Positions 27,485 through 35,707 of a stretch of 64,000 nucleotides of DNA are shown here, piece after piece. The stretch covers positions 1 to 64,000 of the forward strand of contig NZ_JXRU01000028.1 of the NCBI RefSeq assembly GCF_000967865.1. Reading direction: 5' to 3'. The position numbers and the translations under genes were made by a program. The notes below the pieces were generated by a model. That model worked only from the letters and a program-made list of their open reading frames with translations, was not told the DNA's origin and ran no database searches. Source of the DNA: Microbacterium sp. SA39. GTDB lineage: Bacteria; Actinomycetota; Actinomycetes; Actinomycetales; Microbacteriaceae. Each line of letters begins with the position of its first letter. Within the stretch, counting starts at the first letter, position 1.

Positions 27485-29020
27485 ATGTCTCAGGCCCGCA
27501 TCACCATCGACCGCGACTTCACGATCGCCGACGTCCCCCGGAGGCTCTTCGGCTCGTTCGTCGAGCACATGGGCCGCTGCGTCTACACCGGCATCTACGA
27601 GCCCGGCCACCCGCAGGCCGACGAGCGCGGATTCCGTCAGGACGTGCTGGCCCTCGTGAAGGAGATGGGACCGACGGTCATCCGCTACCCCGGCGGCAAC
27701 TTCGTCTCCGGATACCGGTGGGAAGACGGCGTGGGGCCGGTCGAGGACCGCCCCGTGCGCATCGACGGCGCATGGCACACGATCGAGACGAACGCCTTCG
27801 GCCTGCACGAGTTCATGGACTGGGCGAAGGATGCCGACGTCGAGGTCATGGAAGCGATCAACCTCGGCACCCGCGGTGTCGAGGAGGCACGCGCCATCGT
27901 CGAGTACGCCAACCACCCGGGCGGCACGTACTGGTCGGACCTCCGGCGCAAGAACGGAGCGGAGCAGCCGTTCGACATCAAGCTGTGGTGCCTCGGCAAC
28001 GAGCTCGACGGTCCGTGGCAGATCGGCGGCAAGACCGCCGGCGAGTACGGGCGTCTCGCGCAGGAGGCAGGCAAGGCCATGCGCCTGGTCGATCCGTCGA
28101 TCGAGCTCGTCGCCGTCGGCTCCTCCGGTCGCTCGATGCCGACATTCGGCACCTGGGAGCACACCGTGCTCACGCACGCGTACGACGAGGTCGACTTCGT
28201 CTCGATGCACGCGTACTACCAGGAGCACGACGGCGACGCCGAGTCGTTCCTCGCCGAGTCCGTCGACATGGACGCCTTCATCGAGGGCGTCATCGCCACG
28301 GTCGACGCCGTCAAGGCCGCGGGCAAGCACACCAAGCAGGTCGACATCTCGTTCGACGAGTGGAACGTGTGGGACCAGGTCAAGTACAACGACGTGGAGG
28401 CCAAGGAGATCGAGAAGGCCGGTTGGCGAGAGCATCCGCGGCTCATCGAAGACACCTACTCGGTGACGGATGCCGTCGTCGTCGGCACTCTGCTGAACAG
28501 CCTGCTGCGGCACGGCGACCGGGTGAAGATCGCCAACCAGGCGCAGCTCGTGAATGTGATCGCGCCGATCCGTTCGGAGGAGGGTGGAGCCGCGTGGCGG
28601 CAGACCAGCTTCTGGCCGTTCGAGCGGATGGCGCGCCTCGCGAAAGGCCGCATCCTGCGCCTCGCCGTCTCGGCACCGCAGATCGAGACGAAGCGCTACG
28701 GCGGGGTCGATTCGGTGGATGCCGCGGCGACCTGGGACGAGGCCACCGGCCGCGTCGTGGTCTTCGTCGCGAACCGCTCGCTGTCCGAGTCGAGCGACCT
28801 CACGATCGACCTGCACGGGCTCGGCGACCTGCGCGTCGTGAACGCCGAGACGCTGACCATCCCCGTGGGTGGCGACCGCCACACCTCGAACCTCGAGACC
28901 GCGCCCGACTCGGTGCGCATGGTGCCGCTCGGTGCGGCCGAGGTCGTCGAGGGAGCGGTGCGTGCGACGCTGCCTCCGCTGTCGTGGTCGGTCATCGAGC
29001 TCGACGTGACACGGGCGTAG
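27485..29020 (+). CDS. abfA: Alpha-L-arabinofuranosidase, GH51
   Basis: A 511-residue glycoside hydrolase releasing L-arabinose from arabino-oligosaccharides. Acid/base E173 is in LWCLGNELDGPW, and nucleophile E292 is in ISFDEWNVW. The N-terminal barrel has LFGSFVEHMGRCVYTGIYEPGH and VIRYPGGNFVSGYRWEDG, and a C-terminal beta domain closes the protein. There is no signal peptide, so it acts in the cytoplasm on sugars brought in by the preceding importer. GGAG precedes ATG 27485. A strong hairpin terminator follows. Confidence 0.96.
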   Translation: MSQARITIDRDFTIADVPRRLFGSFVEHMGRCVYTGIYEPGHPQADERGFRQDVLALVKEMGPTVIRYPGGNFVSGYRWEDGVGPVEDRPVRIDGAWHTIETNAFGLHEFMDWAKDADVEVMEAINLGTRGVEEARAIVEYANHPGGTYWSDLRRKNGAEQPFDIKLWCLGNELDGPWQIGGKTAGEYGRLAQEAGKAMRLVDPSIELVAVGSSGRSMPTFGTWEHTVLTHAYDEVDFVSMHAYYQEHDGDAESFLAESVDMDAFIEGVIATVDAVKAAGKHTKQVDISFDEWNVWDQVKYNDVEAKEIEKAGWREHPRLIEDTYSVTDAVVVGTLLNSLLRHGDRVKIANQAQLVNVIAPIRSEEGGAAWRQTSFWPFERMARLAKGRILRLAVSAPQIETKRYGGVDSVDAAATWDEATGRVVVFVANRSLSESSDLTIDLHGLGDLRVVNAETLTIPVGGDRHTSNLETAPDSVRMVPLGAAEVVEGAVRATLPPLSWSVIELDVTRA

Positions 29021-29032
29021 GTTCCGGTCGCG

Positions 29033-29069
29033 AAAAGGCCCCGATACCTTCGCGGTATCGGGGCCTTTT
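29033..29069. terminator. Strong hairpin terminator after abfA
   Basis: AAAAGGCCCCGATACC and GGTATCGGGGCCTTTT form a perfect 16-base stem with a 5-base loop, ending in TTTT on the plus strand and AAAA-flanked for the minus strand. It lies between convergent abfA and prpC and probably works in both directions. Confidence 0.95.
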
Positions 29070-29087
29070 GGCGACCCGAGCGGGTGC

Positions 29088-30278
29088 TCAGCCGGCGGCT
29101 TCCTCCGGGCGCTCGAGCACGTCGATCGCGGCGGTGTCGGGCTCGTACTCCTCGATGTGCCGCTCCTCCGGACCGTTGTAGGCCGACAGCGGTCGGATCA
29201 GCGCGTTCGACGACTGCTGCTCGATGATGTGCGCGGTCCACCCCGTGATGCGGGCGGCGACGAAGAGCGGCGTGAACGTCAGGGTGTCGAAGCCGATGAG
29301 GTTGTACGCCGGGCCGGAGGGGTAGTCGAGGTTCGGGTAGATGCCCTTGCGCGAGACGAACTCGCTCTCCAGCTTCTCGTACAGCTCGCCGACCTCCGGC
29401 TTGTCGAAGTGCGCGACGAGAGAGTCGAGCGCCACTTTCATGGTCGGCACGCGCGAGTCGCCGCGCTTGTAGACGCGGTGGCCGAAGCCCATGATCTTGC
29501 GCTTCTCGGCGAGGGCTTTGTCGAGCCAGGCCTCGACCTGGTCGGCCGATCCGATCTCGTCGAAGATGTGCATGACGGCCTCGTTCGCCCCGCCGTGCAG
29601 CGGCCCCTTGAGCGCGCCGATGGCACCGACGACCGCGGAGTACAGGTCGCTGAGGGTCGACGTGATCACCCGGGCCGTGAAGGTGGAGGCGTTGAAGGAG
29701 TGCTCGGCGTACAGAATCATCGAGCGGTTGAACGCGTCGACGACGGGGGCATCCGGCTCCTCGCCGAAAGTGAGCCAGAGGAAGTTCGCGGCGTAATCGA
29801 GGTCGTCGCGCGGCTCGATCAGCTCCAGCCCGCGACGCCGACGCTGCCCGTAGGCCACGATCGCCGGAAGCGCGGCGAACAGGGTGAGGCTGCGCTCGAG
29901 GTTCTCGTCGGGCGTGCCGACGGCATCCAGCACGTTCGCGATGCCGGCGGTCTCGATCGCGCCGATCACGCTGACGGCCGTGCGCACCTCGTCCATCGGG
30001 TGCGAGTCCAGCGGCAGCCGATCGATCGCGTCCTTGACGACGGCCGAGAGTGCACGATGCTTCCGCTCGGTGAGGCGGAACGCCGCCAGCTCGTCTGCCG
30101 TAGGGAGCTCGCCGTTCCAGAGCAGGTACGCCACGGCCTCGAACGGCTGCGTGGCGGCCAGCTCCTGCACGGGGTATCCGCGATAGAGCAGGCTGTTCGT
30201 CTCGGGGTTGACCTTCGAGACCGCGGTCGTGTCGACGACGACGCCCGCGAGGCCCTTCTTGATGTCCGGCTCGGCCAT
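29088..30278 (-). CDS. prpC: 2-methylcitrate synthase
   Basis: A 396-residue citrate-synthase-fold enzyme, the short form typical of PrpC. It joins propionyl-CoA and oxaloacetate. Catalytic parts are ALKGPLHGGANEAVM, GFGHRVYKRGDSRVP and the Arg/Asp region near PLFVAARITGWTAHIIEQ. ATG 30278 is preferred because GAAGGAG lies 5 bases before it; a GTG two codons upstream is the alternative. The assignment as methylcitrate rather than citrate synthase rests on the prpB and prpD neighbours. Confidence 0.93.
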   Translation of the reverse strand: MAEPDIKKGLAGVVVDTTAVSKVNPETNSLLYRGYPVQELAATQPFEAVAYLLWNGELPTADELAAFRLTERKHRALSAVVKDAIDRLPLDSHPMDEVRTAVSVIGAIETAGIANVLDAVGTPDENLERSLTLFAALPAIVAYGQRRRRGLELIEPRDDLDYAANFLWLTFGEEPDAPVVDAFNRSMILYAEHSFNASTFTARVITSTLSDLYSAVVGAIGALKGPLHGGANEAVMHIFDEIGSADQVEAWLDKALAEKRKIMGFGHRVYKRGDSRVPTMKVALDSLVAHFDKPEVGELYEKLESEFVSRKGIYPNLDYPSGPAYNLIGFDTLTFTPLFVAARITGWTAHIIEQQSSNALIRPLSAYNGPEERHIEEYEPDTAAIDVLERPEEAAG

Positions 30279-30298
30279 GGTCACTCCTTCGTGTGATT

Positions 30299-30371
30299 AC
30301 GGTCGTTGAGCGAGGAGCGAAGCGACGAGACGAAACGCGCGTTTCGTCTCGCTCCGCTCGCTCAACGACCG
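30299..30371. repeat. Family A palindrome between prpB and prpC
   Basis: GGTCGTTGAGCGAGGAGCGA (ending GACGAAACG) and its near-perfect reverse complement stand back to back around GCG. The right end overlaps the last codons and TGA stop of prpB. Confidence 0.9.
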
Positions 30372-31267
30372 GTGTCGAGTGTGAAGTTGAAGACTCCCGA
30401 GTCGAAGTGGTTGTACGACTCGTAGTCGATGAGGTCATAGAGATCGGCGCGGTGCTGCATCTCGCCGAGCTTCGAGGTCAGGTGCCCCTCTTCGTTCAGA
30501 GTATCGAGCGCACGGCCGGATGCCCCCATCGAGATGCGCAACAGCGACACAGGCCAGATGACGAGGTTCACCCCGGCATCGCGCAGCTGGTCGACCGAGA
30601 AGAGCTCGCTCTTGCCGAACTCGGTCATGTTCGCGAGGACCGGCACGTCGAGCGCGTTGGCCATCGCCTCGAACTCTTCCAGGGTGCGCATGGCCTCGGG
30701 GAAGACGGCATCCGCTCCGGCATCCACCAGCGCCTTGGCGCGATCGATCGCGACGTCGAGCCCCTCGATCGCGCGGATGTCGGTGCGCGCCATGATCTGG
30801 AAGTTCGGGTCGCGGCGGGCGTCGGCGGCGGCACGGATGCGCTTGATCGCGGTGTTCTCGTCGACGACGCTCTTGCCGTCGAGGTGCCCGCAGCGCTTGG
30901 GGTTGATCTGGTCCTCGATGTGGGTGCCGGCGAGACCGGCATCCTCGAGCTCCTGGATCGTGCGGGCCACGTTCATCGGCTCGCCGAAGCCGGTGTCGGC
31001 GTCGACGATCGCGGGGAGGTCGGTCATCCGCGCGATCTGCTTCGCGCGGCCGGCGACTTCGGTGAGCGTGGTGAGGCCGATGTCGGGCAACCCGAGGTCG
31101 GCGGCGAGGACGGCGCCCGAGATGTAGACCCCGTCGAAGCCCTTCTGCTCGATGAGGCGGGCGCTCAGCGGATTGAACGCCCCGGGGAACCGCAGCAGCT
31201 CGCCGCTCGCCAGCCGTTCGCGGAACAGCCGCCGCTTCTCTGCCGGGGTGGTGGTGGAGTACAGCAT
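30362..31267 (-). CDS. prpB: 2-methylisocitrate lyase
   Basis: A 301-residue isocitrate-lyase-superfamily enzyme cleaving 2-methylisocitrate to pyruvate and succinate. Catalytic KRCGH is present in EDQINPKRCGHLDGK at about residue 125. Mg-binding residues lie in VDADTGFGEPMNVART and in ARTDIRAIEGL. The C-terminus FTLDTGR ends in the family A repeat: GGTCGTTGA provides Gly-Arg-stop. It is the third gene of the gntR-prpD-prpB-prpC transcript. Confidence 0.95.
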   Translation of the reverse strand: MLYSTTTPAEKRRLFRERLASGELLRFPGAFNPLSARLIEQKGFDGVYISGAVLAADLGLPDIGLTTLTEVAGRAKQIARMTDLPAIVDADTGFGEPMNVARTIQELEDAGLAGTHIEDQINPKRCGHLDGKSVVDENTAIKRIRAAADARRDPNFQIMARTDIRAIEGLDVAIDRAKALVDAGADAVFPEAMRTLEEFEAMANALDVPVLANMTEFGKSELFSVDQLRDAGVNLVIWPVSLLRISMGASGRALDTLNEEGHLTSKLGEMQHRADLYDLIDYESYNHFDSGVFNFTLDTGR

Positions 31268-31286
31268 CAGCGGGTCTCCCTCGTGT

Positions 31287-31370
31287 CAGGGCGTTTCGTC
31301 TCGCTTCGCTCGCTCAACGAGCGAAGCCTCCGGTCGTTGAGCGAGGAGCGAAGCGACGAGACGAAACGCC
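31287..31370. repeat. Family A palindrome between prpD and prpB
   Basis: Here the arms are in the opposite order from the prpB/prpC copy: CGTTTCGTCTCGCTTCGCTC (ending AACGAGCG) first, then GGTCGTTGAGCGAGGAGCGA (ending GACGAAACG). It does not overlap either gene. Confidence 0.85.
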
Positions 31371-31373
31371 GCA

Positions 31374-32900
31374 TCAGAACAGGCCCTTCGGGGCATCGGC
31401 CGACTCGAGCAGCCCGGGCTTCGCCACGATCGACAGCTCGGCGACCTCGGCGGCCGTCAGCTCGGGGAGGCGCTGGACGAGTTCCAGGAACCGCTCGATC
31501 TCAGCCGGTTCGAGCACGGGCTCGGCCAGCAGACGGAACTTCGCGATGTAGTTGTCCCGCGCGAACGGACGGGCACCGAGCGGATGCGCGTCGGCCACGG
31601 CGATCTCGTCGATCACGGTCGTGCCGTCGGTCAGGCGGAACTCGACGCGACCGCCGAATGCCTTCACGTCGGGGTCCTCGGAGTGGTAGCGGCGCGTCCA
31701 CTCGGCATCCTCGGCCGTGGTGATCTTGTGCCACAGTGCGACGGTGTCGGCGCGGCCGGCACGCGACGGCGCGTAGGAGTCGACGTGGTGCCAGCCGCCG
31801 TCCTGCAGCGCGACCGCGAAGATGTACGGGATCGAGTGGTCGAGGGTCTCGCGCGATGCCGTCGGATCGTACTTCTGCGGGTCGTTCGCGCCCGAGCCGA
31901 TCACATAGTGGGTGTGGTGGCTCGTGTGGAGCACGATGGCCTCGATGTTCGCGGGATCGCGGAGCGACGGGTTTTCGGTTCCGAGCTTGCGCGCGAGGTC
32001 GATCCACGCCTGGGCCTGGTACTCGGCCGAGTGCTCCTTCGTGTAAGAGTCGAGGATCGCGCGCTTCGGCTCGCCCGCGGCAGGCAGCGGCACCTCGTAC
32101 GCGGCATCCTTCCCGTCGAGCATCCAGGCGATCACGCCGTCTTCGCCCTCGTAGATCGGGGCGGGGCTGGTCTGCCCGCGCATCGCCCGGTCGACCGCTT
32201 CGACGGCCATCTTGCCGGCGAAGGCCGGGGCGTGCGCCTTCCAGGTCGAGATCTCGCCCTTGCGGCTCTGCCGGGTGGCGGTCGTGGTGTGCAGCCCCTG
32301 GCCGACCGCTTGGTAGATGGTCTCGACGTCGAGCCCGAGCAGGGTGCCGATGCCGGCTGCGGCCGACGGGCCGAGGTGCGCGACGTGGTCGATCTTGTGC
32401 TTGTGCAGGCAGATCGCGCGCACGAGGTCCATCTGGATCTCGTAGCCGGTCGCGATGCCGCGGACGAGCGCCCGACCGTCGGCACCGACGTGCTGCGCCA
32501 CCGCGAGGATCGGCGGGATGTTGTCGCCCGGGTGCGAGTACTCCGCGGCGAGGAAGGTGTCGTGGTAGTCGAGCTCGCGCACGGCCACGCCGTTCGCCCA
32601 CGCCGCCCACTCGGGGCTCGTGCGGTGGTCGAGGGCCGCGCCGAAGAGGTTCGCGCCCGCGCCTCCGGTGGAGACGGGGTGGCTGAACGCCTGCGCGCGG
32701 GCCGCGTTGATGGGCGCACGCGTGAGGGATGCCGCGGCGACGGACGCGTTGTCGATGATGCGGTTGATGATCATGTCGACGACGGGCTGCTCGACCTCGA
32801 CGGGATCGGCGGCGACCTCGGCGATCTTCCAGGCGAGCTGGTCTTCACGGGCGAGGTTCTCGTCGCTGCGGTGCACGCGGACGTGGTGTGTGACGGTCAT
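31374..32900 (-). CDS. prpD: 2-methylcitrate dehydratase
   Basis: A 508-residue MmgE/PrpD family enzyme. Visible parts are [42 protein letters not shown] with [23 protein letters not shown], and [26 protein letters not shown]. The C-terminal half has [19 protein letters not shown] and [16 protein letters not shown]. It dehydrates 2-methylcitrate to 2-methyl-cis-aconitate. Its ATG overlaps the gntR stop by four bases, which couples it to the regulator. Confidence 0.95.
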   Translation of the reverse strand: MTVTHHVRVHRSDENLAREDQLAWKIAEVAADPVEVEQPVVDMIINRIIDNASVAAASLTRAPINAARAQAFSHPVSTGGAGANLFGAALDHRTSPEWAAWANGVAVRELDYHDTFLAAEYSHPGDNIPPILAVAQHVGADGRALVRGIATGYEIQMDLVRAICLHKHKIDHVAHLGPSAAAGIGTLLGLDVETIYQAVGQGLHTTTATRQSRKGEISTWKAHAPAFAGKMAVEAVDRAMRGQTSPAPIYEGEDGVIAWMLDGKDAAYEVPLPAAGEPKRAILDSYTKEHSAEYQAQAWIDLARKLGTENPSLRDPANIEAIVLHTSHHTHYVIGSGANDPQKYDPTASRETLDHSIPYIFAVALQDGGWHHVDSYAPSRAGRADTVALWHKITTAEDAEWTRRYHSEDPDVKAFGGRVEFRLTDGTTVIDEIAVADAHPLGARPFARDNYIAKFRLLAEPVLEPAEIERFLELVQRLPELTAAEVAELSIVAKPGLLESADAPKGLF

Positions 32901-33625
32901 GAGACTCTTTCGGTCGTTGAGCGAGGGGGGTTCGTTGAGCGAGCCGCAGGCGAGACGAAACGCAGAGACGAAACGTGTTCAGGGAGCGAATCGAGGATGC
33001 CGGTGAGCGCATTGTGCAGGTGCACGTGCGTGGCGTGGGCGGCGAGGTCACCGTCGCGAGCGGCGACTGCTTCGGCGATCGTGCGGTGCTCCGCGGCGGA
33101 TGCCGCGAGTCGCGCGGGCTTGTCCCGGGCCATCCGCCGCACCCGCACGAGATGGGTGCGCACGGTGCGGAGCGCCGAGGCGATGTAGTCGTTGGCGACG
33201 GCCGCATCGAGGGCGGCGTCGAAGCGGGCGATGAGAGCGTAGTAGGCGTCGCGCCCCTCGACGGCGTCGAGGTTCACGTGCGCGAACTCCTCGGCGAGGG
33301 CGGCGAAGAGCTGGGCGTCGCCGCGCGCGGCGGCGAGGCGGGCGGACGTCTCCTCGAGCGCGCGGCGGATCTCGAACAGCGAGCGGATGTCGTCGGCATC
33401 GAGATCCGCGACGACGGTGATCCGCGGCGACTGCTGCACGACGAGGCCGTCGGCGATGAGGCGGCGCAGGGCCTCGCGCAGCGGAGTGCGGCTCACGCCG
33501 AGGCGGGCGGCCTGCTCGACCTCGCCGAGCACCGTGCCGGCCTCGAGCGATCCGGACTGGATGCCGTCGAGCAGAGCAGCGTAGGCGCGATCACTCGCGG
33601 ACGTGCGCTCGACGGAGAGGGTCAT
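32897..33625 (-). CDS. GntR/FCD regulator of the methylcitrate operon
   Basis: A 242-residue GntR protein. The winged helix runs from [21 protein letters not shown] through [27 protein letters not shown], and the all-helical FCD effector domain has [16 protein letters not shown] and the metal-binding His pattern near [11 protein letters not shown]. The domain should end near [10 protein letters not shown]. The last about 25 residues (beginning [14 protein letters not shown]) are encoded by a family A repeat. It is first in the prp operon, with two GTATAC sites upstream of it, so autoregulation is likely. The inducer is probably a methylcitrate-cycle intermediate. Confidence 0.9.
   Translation of the reverse strand: MTLSVERTSASDRAYAALLDGIQSGSLEAGTVLGEVEQAARLGVSRTPLREALRRLIADGLVVQQSPRITVVADLDADDIRSLFEIRRALEETSARLAAARGDAQLFAALAEEFAHVNLDAVEGRDAYYALIARFDAALDAAVANDYIASALRTVRTHLVRVRRMARDKPARLAASAAEHRTIAEAVAARDGDLAAHATHVHLHNALTGILDSLPEHVSSLRFVSPAARSTNPPRSTTERVS
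32911..32976. repeat. Family A repeat forming the gntR 3' end
   Basis: It contains two TTCGTTGAGCGAG-type arms and two GAGACGAAACG arms. It lies inside the regulator gene and replaces its natural C-terminus, with the stop coming just after the repeat. Confidence 0.8.
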
Positions 33626-33633
33626 GTCATTAG

Positions 33634-33641
33634 TGTATACA
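33634..33641. promoter_or_regulatory. GntR operator, proximal
   Basis: TGTATACA lies 9 bases upstream of the gntR start, within the AT-rich run TTAGTGTATACATAAATTGA. GTATAC cores are usual for FCD-type GntR operators. Confidence 0.65.
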
Positions 33642-33686
33642 TAAATTGATTGAAACGGAGCCGAAGTCGACCTGAGCAACACCCTC

Positions 33687-33694
33687 GTATACAT
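33687..33694. promoter_or_regulatory. GntR operator, distal
   Basis: A second GTATACAT, in CTCGTATACATTGCC, lies 53 bp further upstream than the first. The spacing is close to five helical turns, which would allow cooperative binding. Confidence 0.6.
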
Positions 33695-33759
33695 TGCCGA
33701 CGTGACCCGCCCTGGCGGGTGCCCCAATCACGGGCAACACGGTCAGACGATCTTGCGGG

Positions 33760-34065
33760 GAGCCGCGGCTGCGCCAGGCATGCCCTCGCACGTGATTCAC
33801 TCAGACGCGCGATCGCCGTGGTTGCCAGCACACCGATGCTGATCCCGTTGACGAGGCGGTCGGGCTGAGCCCGTCGGGCATCGCCTACGCGCGGAAAAGC
33901 ATCACGGAGACCACGGAGTGGAGGATCGCGATCAGCAGCATGCGCCGCCGACCCGCGCAGTGGCTACACGCACGAGGAAGAGCAGGCCGATGATGGCCCC
34001 GACGGCATCGGCGAGGATGACCGGGACCATCCAGACCGGGGCATCCGTCGCGCTGCCTTAAGGGG
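33760..34065 (-). pseudogene. Degraded membrane-protein remnant
   Basis: On the minus strand, successive fragments in different frames look like pieces of one transporter: APVWMVPVILADAVGAIIG then LLFLVRVATARVGG, next MLLIAILHSVVSVMLFRA, then MPDGLSPTRLVNGIS. Stops and frameshifts separate them. This could be the scar of a gene damaged when the neighbouring island arrived. The call rests only on the hydrophobic look of the fragments. Confidence 0.3.
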
Positions 34066-34253
34066 CCCGCATCGACAAACGATACCAATGGCCAAGGCCA
34101 CTGGCCGAAAGCCAGTCCACCGATAGGGGGACAAATCGAGATATGCCAATATACCGTCGCATTTGGTCTTGACCGTGCCGAACCTACCTCACATAATTCA
34201 AGAGTTGCGCCGACTCATCGGGCAACGCTTATCACATCGAATCGGGGAATCTT
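34066..34253. other. AT-richer left flank of the bacteriocin island
   Basis: The GC content falls visibly from here (TACCAATGGCCAAGG, ATATGCCAATATACCG and similar runs). I see no gene in it. GGGGAA at about 34242-34247 could be the ribosome-binding site for the next gene. Confidence 0.4.
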
Positions 34254-34652
34254 GTGAAGACTGGCGATGCATCCGAGAACGCGATGACGAACTCCACTGC
34301 CTCAGATGCGCCGGGCTGGATATCGGTGGCAATGGGACTTTTAGCCGGAGTCGCGGTGTGGTCTCCGTTGGCCGGTTCGGCGCTGGGCATGTCTTTGGTC
34401 GCCGCCTGTTGCGCAGCCGGGATGCTTTTTCTCTCCGCTAAGACTGCGACGTTCACTCCCCGCCGAGGCGCGACAGCTCGACTCATTTTAATGATTGCGA
34501 CACTCGTCGGCCTCTTTGCGACCTCAATCTGGGGTTCCACTCTGGGATTGATCTGGCTTGTTTGGCTTGCCGCCCTCGTGGCTGCCGTCATCGTGGCTGC
34601 CAGCCTATTCGTCGCGGGTCTTCGGCGCGACGAAACGGCAACAGCTGCCTGA
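34254..34652 (+). CDS. Small four-span membrane protein, candidate immunity protein
   Basis: A 132-residue protein with about four membrane spans: WISVAMGLLAGVAVWSPLAG and LGMSLVAACCAAGMLFLSA in the first half, LILMIATLVGLFATSIWG and LIWLVWLAALVAAVIVAASL in the second. It ends FVAGLRRDETATAA. I do not recognise the family. Its place just upstream of a bacteriocin-like precursor and its small hydrophobic form suggest a self-immunity protein; this is inference. The start used is GTG 34254 with GGGGAA upstream; ATG 34284 is an alternative. Confidence 0.65.
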   Translation: MKTGDASENAMTNSTASDAPGWISVAMGLLAGVAVWSPLAGSALGMSLVAACCAAGMLFLSAKTATFTPRRGATARLILMIATLVGLFATSIWGSTLGLIWLVWLAALVAAVIVAASLFVAGLRRDETATAA

Positions 34653-34781
34653 GTATTCAAGACGCATTCACGCGATTCGTTCGTACGGGCCCGCGCTGCG
34701 GGCGCCCAATGGCACTCTCGCGTGTCAATGAGTGCCGCGGATGTGCGCTGCAAAGCATGGCGACGAAACCAAGGCCAACTG

Positions 34782-34787
34782 TAAAAT
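34782..34787 (+). promoter_or_regulatory. Possible -10 element before the bacteriocin gene
   Basis: TAAAAT in AACTGTAAAATACTGG stands out in an otherwise GC-rich genome, 78 bp upstream of the precursor gene. The matching -35 region (TGGCGA) is weak. A strong promoter here would let the peptide be made in excess over its exporter. Confidence 0.3.
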
Positions 34788-34864
34788 ACTGGACATCTTC
34801 TCATAGATGCGATTACCGTCATCGGTGGCGGAATGGTTTCGCTAAATTAAAGACCGGAGATGAA

Positions 34865-35188
34865 ATGACTGCAGTTCTGGAACGCCCCGCAGGATACCTC
34901 GATTTGCTCGACGAGGAATTCGATGACATCGACGGAGGTATCACCTGGGGCGCCGTCGCCGCTATTGTTACCACCGCTGTTGCGGCAGGCGGAGCAACAT
35001 ACGCTGTCGGCCAAGCCGCTGGCGAGCGCGCGTACCATGCGGGCCTTCGCAACTCGTACTACCAGCAAGTTAAGTGGCAGGTGCGCGGGACCGTCGTCGG
35101 CTTCGCCAGTTCAATCGGTCTCGTCGGCACCATTGCCGGGGCCCTTGTGATGACCGGATTTGAGAACAAGTTCTACTCGATGGGCTGA
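34865..35188 (+). CDS. Bacteriocin-like precursor with double-glycine leader
   Basis: A 107-residue peptide. Residues 1-25 form an acidic leader ending EEFDDIDGG, the double-glycine signal cut by C39 peptidases. The predicted 82-residue product has no cysteine. It has two hydrophobic, Gly/Ala-rich segments (about 28-50, GAVAAIVTTAVAAGGATYAVG; about 75-97, GTVVGFASSIGLVGTIAGALV), joined by the cationic link LRNSYYQQVKWQVR. GxxxG-like spacings fit membrane-inserting helices. GGAG is 5 bases before ATG 34865. An HlyD protein and a C39 ABC exporter follow. The sequence matches no named bacteriocin I know, so class II-like is the safest label. Confidence 0.8.
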   Translation: MTAVLERPAGYLDLLDEEFDDIDGGITWGAVAAIVTTAVAAGGATYAVGQAAGERAYHAGLRNSYYQQVKWQVRGTVVGFASSIGLVGTIAGALVMTGFENKFYSMG

Positions 35189-35198
35189 CGAAAGGACT

Positions 35199-35238
35199 CG
35201 GCGGTAGCTGCTCCGTGGTACACGGGCAGCTACCGCCG
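35199..35238. terminator. Hairpin directly after the bacteriocin gene
   Basis: CGGCGGTAGCTGC (35199-35211) and GCAGCTACCGCCG (35226-35238) form a perfect 13-base stem with a 14-base loop, 11 bases after the stop. There is no T-tract, so it may be an attenuator or an mRNA-stabilising structure. Either would uncouple peptide synthesis from exporter synthesis. Confidence 0.8.
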
Positions 35239-35560
35239 TCATGCGAATGAAGACACCAGTAGCTCTCCAGTACCCCCGCGAGCTCGCTCGCGACAACAGT
35301 CCGCGCTGAGATCTCCATAGGAGCGCTCGGCGAGATCGCAACCATCGGTGCGACGCTGACAAGAGCGATGCGACGCGCTGGCCTCCCTCCCGCAGGGCCC
35401 CTCATGCAGTGCAGCGGGATCACTGCCGATGGCCCCCGGAATTTCATTCTCCGTCAGACCAAGGAGGAGCCTAAGAGCGTCCCCGGCTTCGCTACCTGCG
35501 TGGCGCAATCGCTACCGCAGTGCGTGCTCGCTCGCTCGCTTCGAAGGTGAGGCATCCGAT
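35239..35560 (+). pseudogene. Possible remnant of a GyrI-like effector-binding domain protein
   Basis: One frame reads TTVRAEISIGALGEIATIGA, then TLTRAMRRAGLPPAGPLMQC. This resembles the strand-helix and AGxxPAGPP region of GyrI/Rob-like small-molecule-binding domains. A start-bearing stretch (MRMKTPVALQYPRELAR) is in another frame, and the tail RNFILRQTKEEP leads nowhere. It therefore looks like a frameshifted fragment rather than a working gene. There is no other gene in this stretch. Confidence 0.3.
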
Positions 35561-35602
35561 CTCGGAATCGTCTATAGCGCCATCGAGGTCTATGCATATG
35601 AG

Positions 35603-35707
35603 ATGGAACTCGACCTGACGGGCGAGTTCCACCTCATCTTCATCGAACAGGTGGATCTCCATGTGACAGTCGACGTATTCGCATCCACTCTGGCGTCGCG
35701 GCCGTGA
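35603..35707 (+). CDS. Small ORF overlapping the HlyD gene start
   Basis: 34 codons (starting MELDLTGEFHLIFIEQVDLH), with coding-like third-position GC, whose TGA overlaps the GTG of the next gene (GTGA). The open frame continues upstream without a good start, so this could be the end of a longer damaged gene. No family is recognised and no Shine-Dalgarno sequence is visible. Confidence 0.25.
   Translation: MELDLTGEFHLIFIEQVDLHVTVDVFASTLASRP

Noticed and set aside
29088-30278. Housekeeping citrate synthase
   Set aside because: Short length and operon position with prpB and prpD favour methylcitrate synthase.
34670-34860. A second bacteriocin peptide, as in two-peptide systems
   Set aside because: No other frame near the locus has a double-glycine leader with a plausible start.
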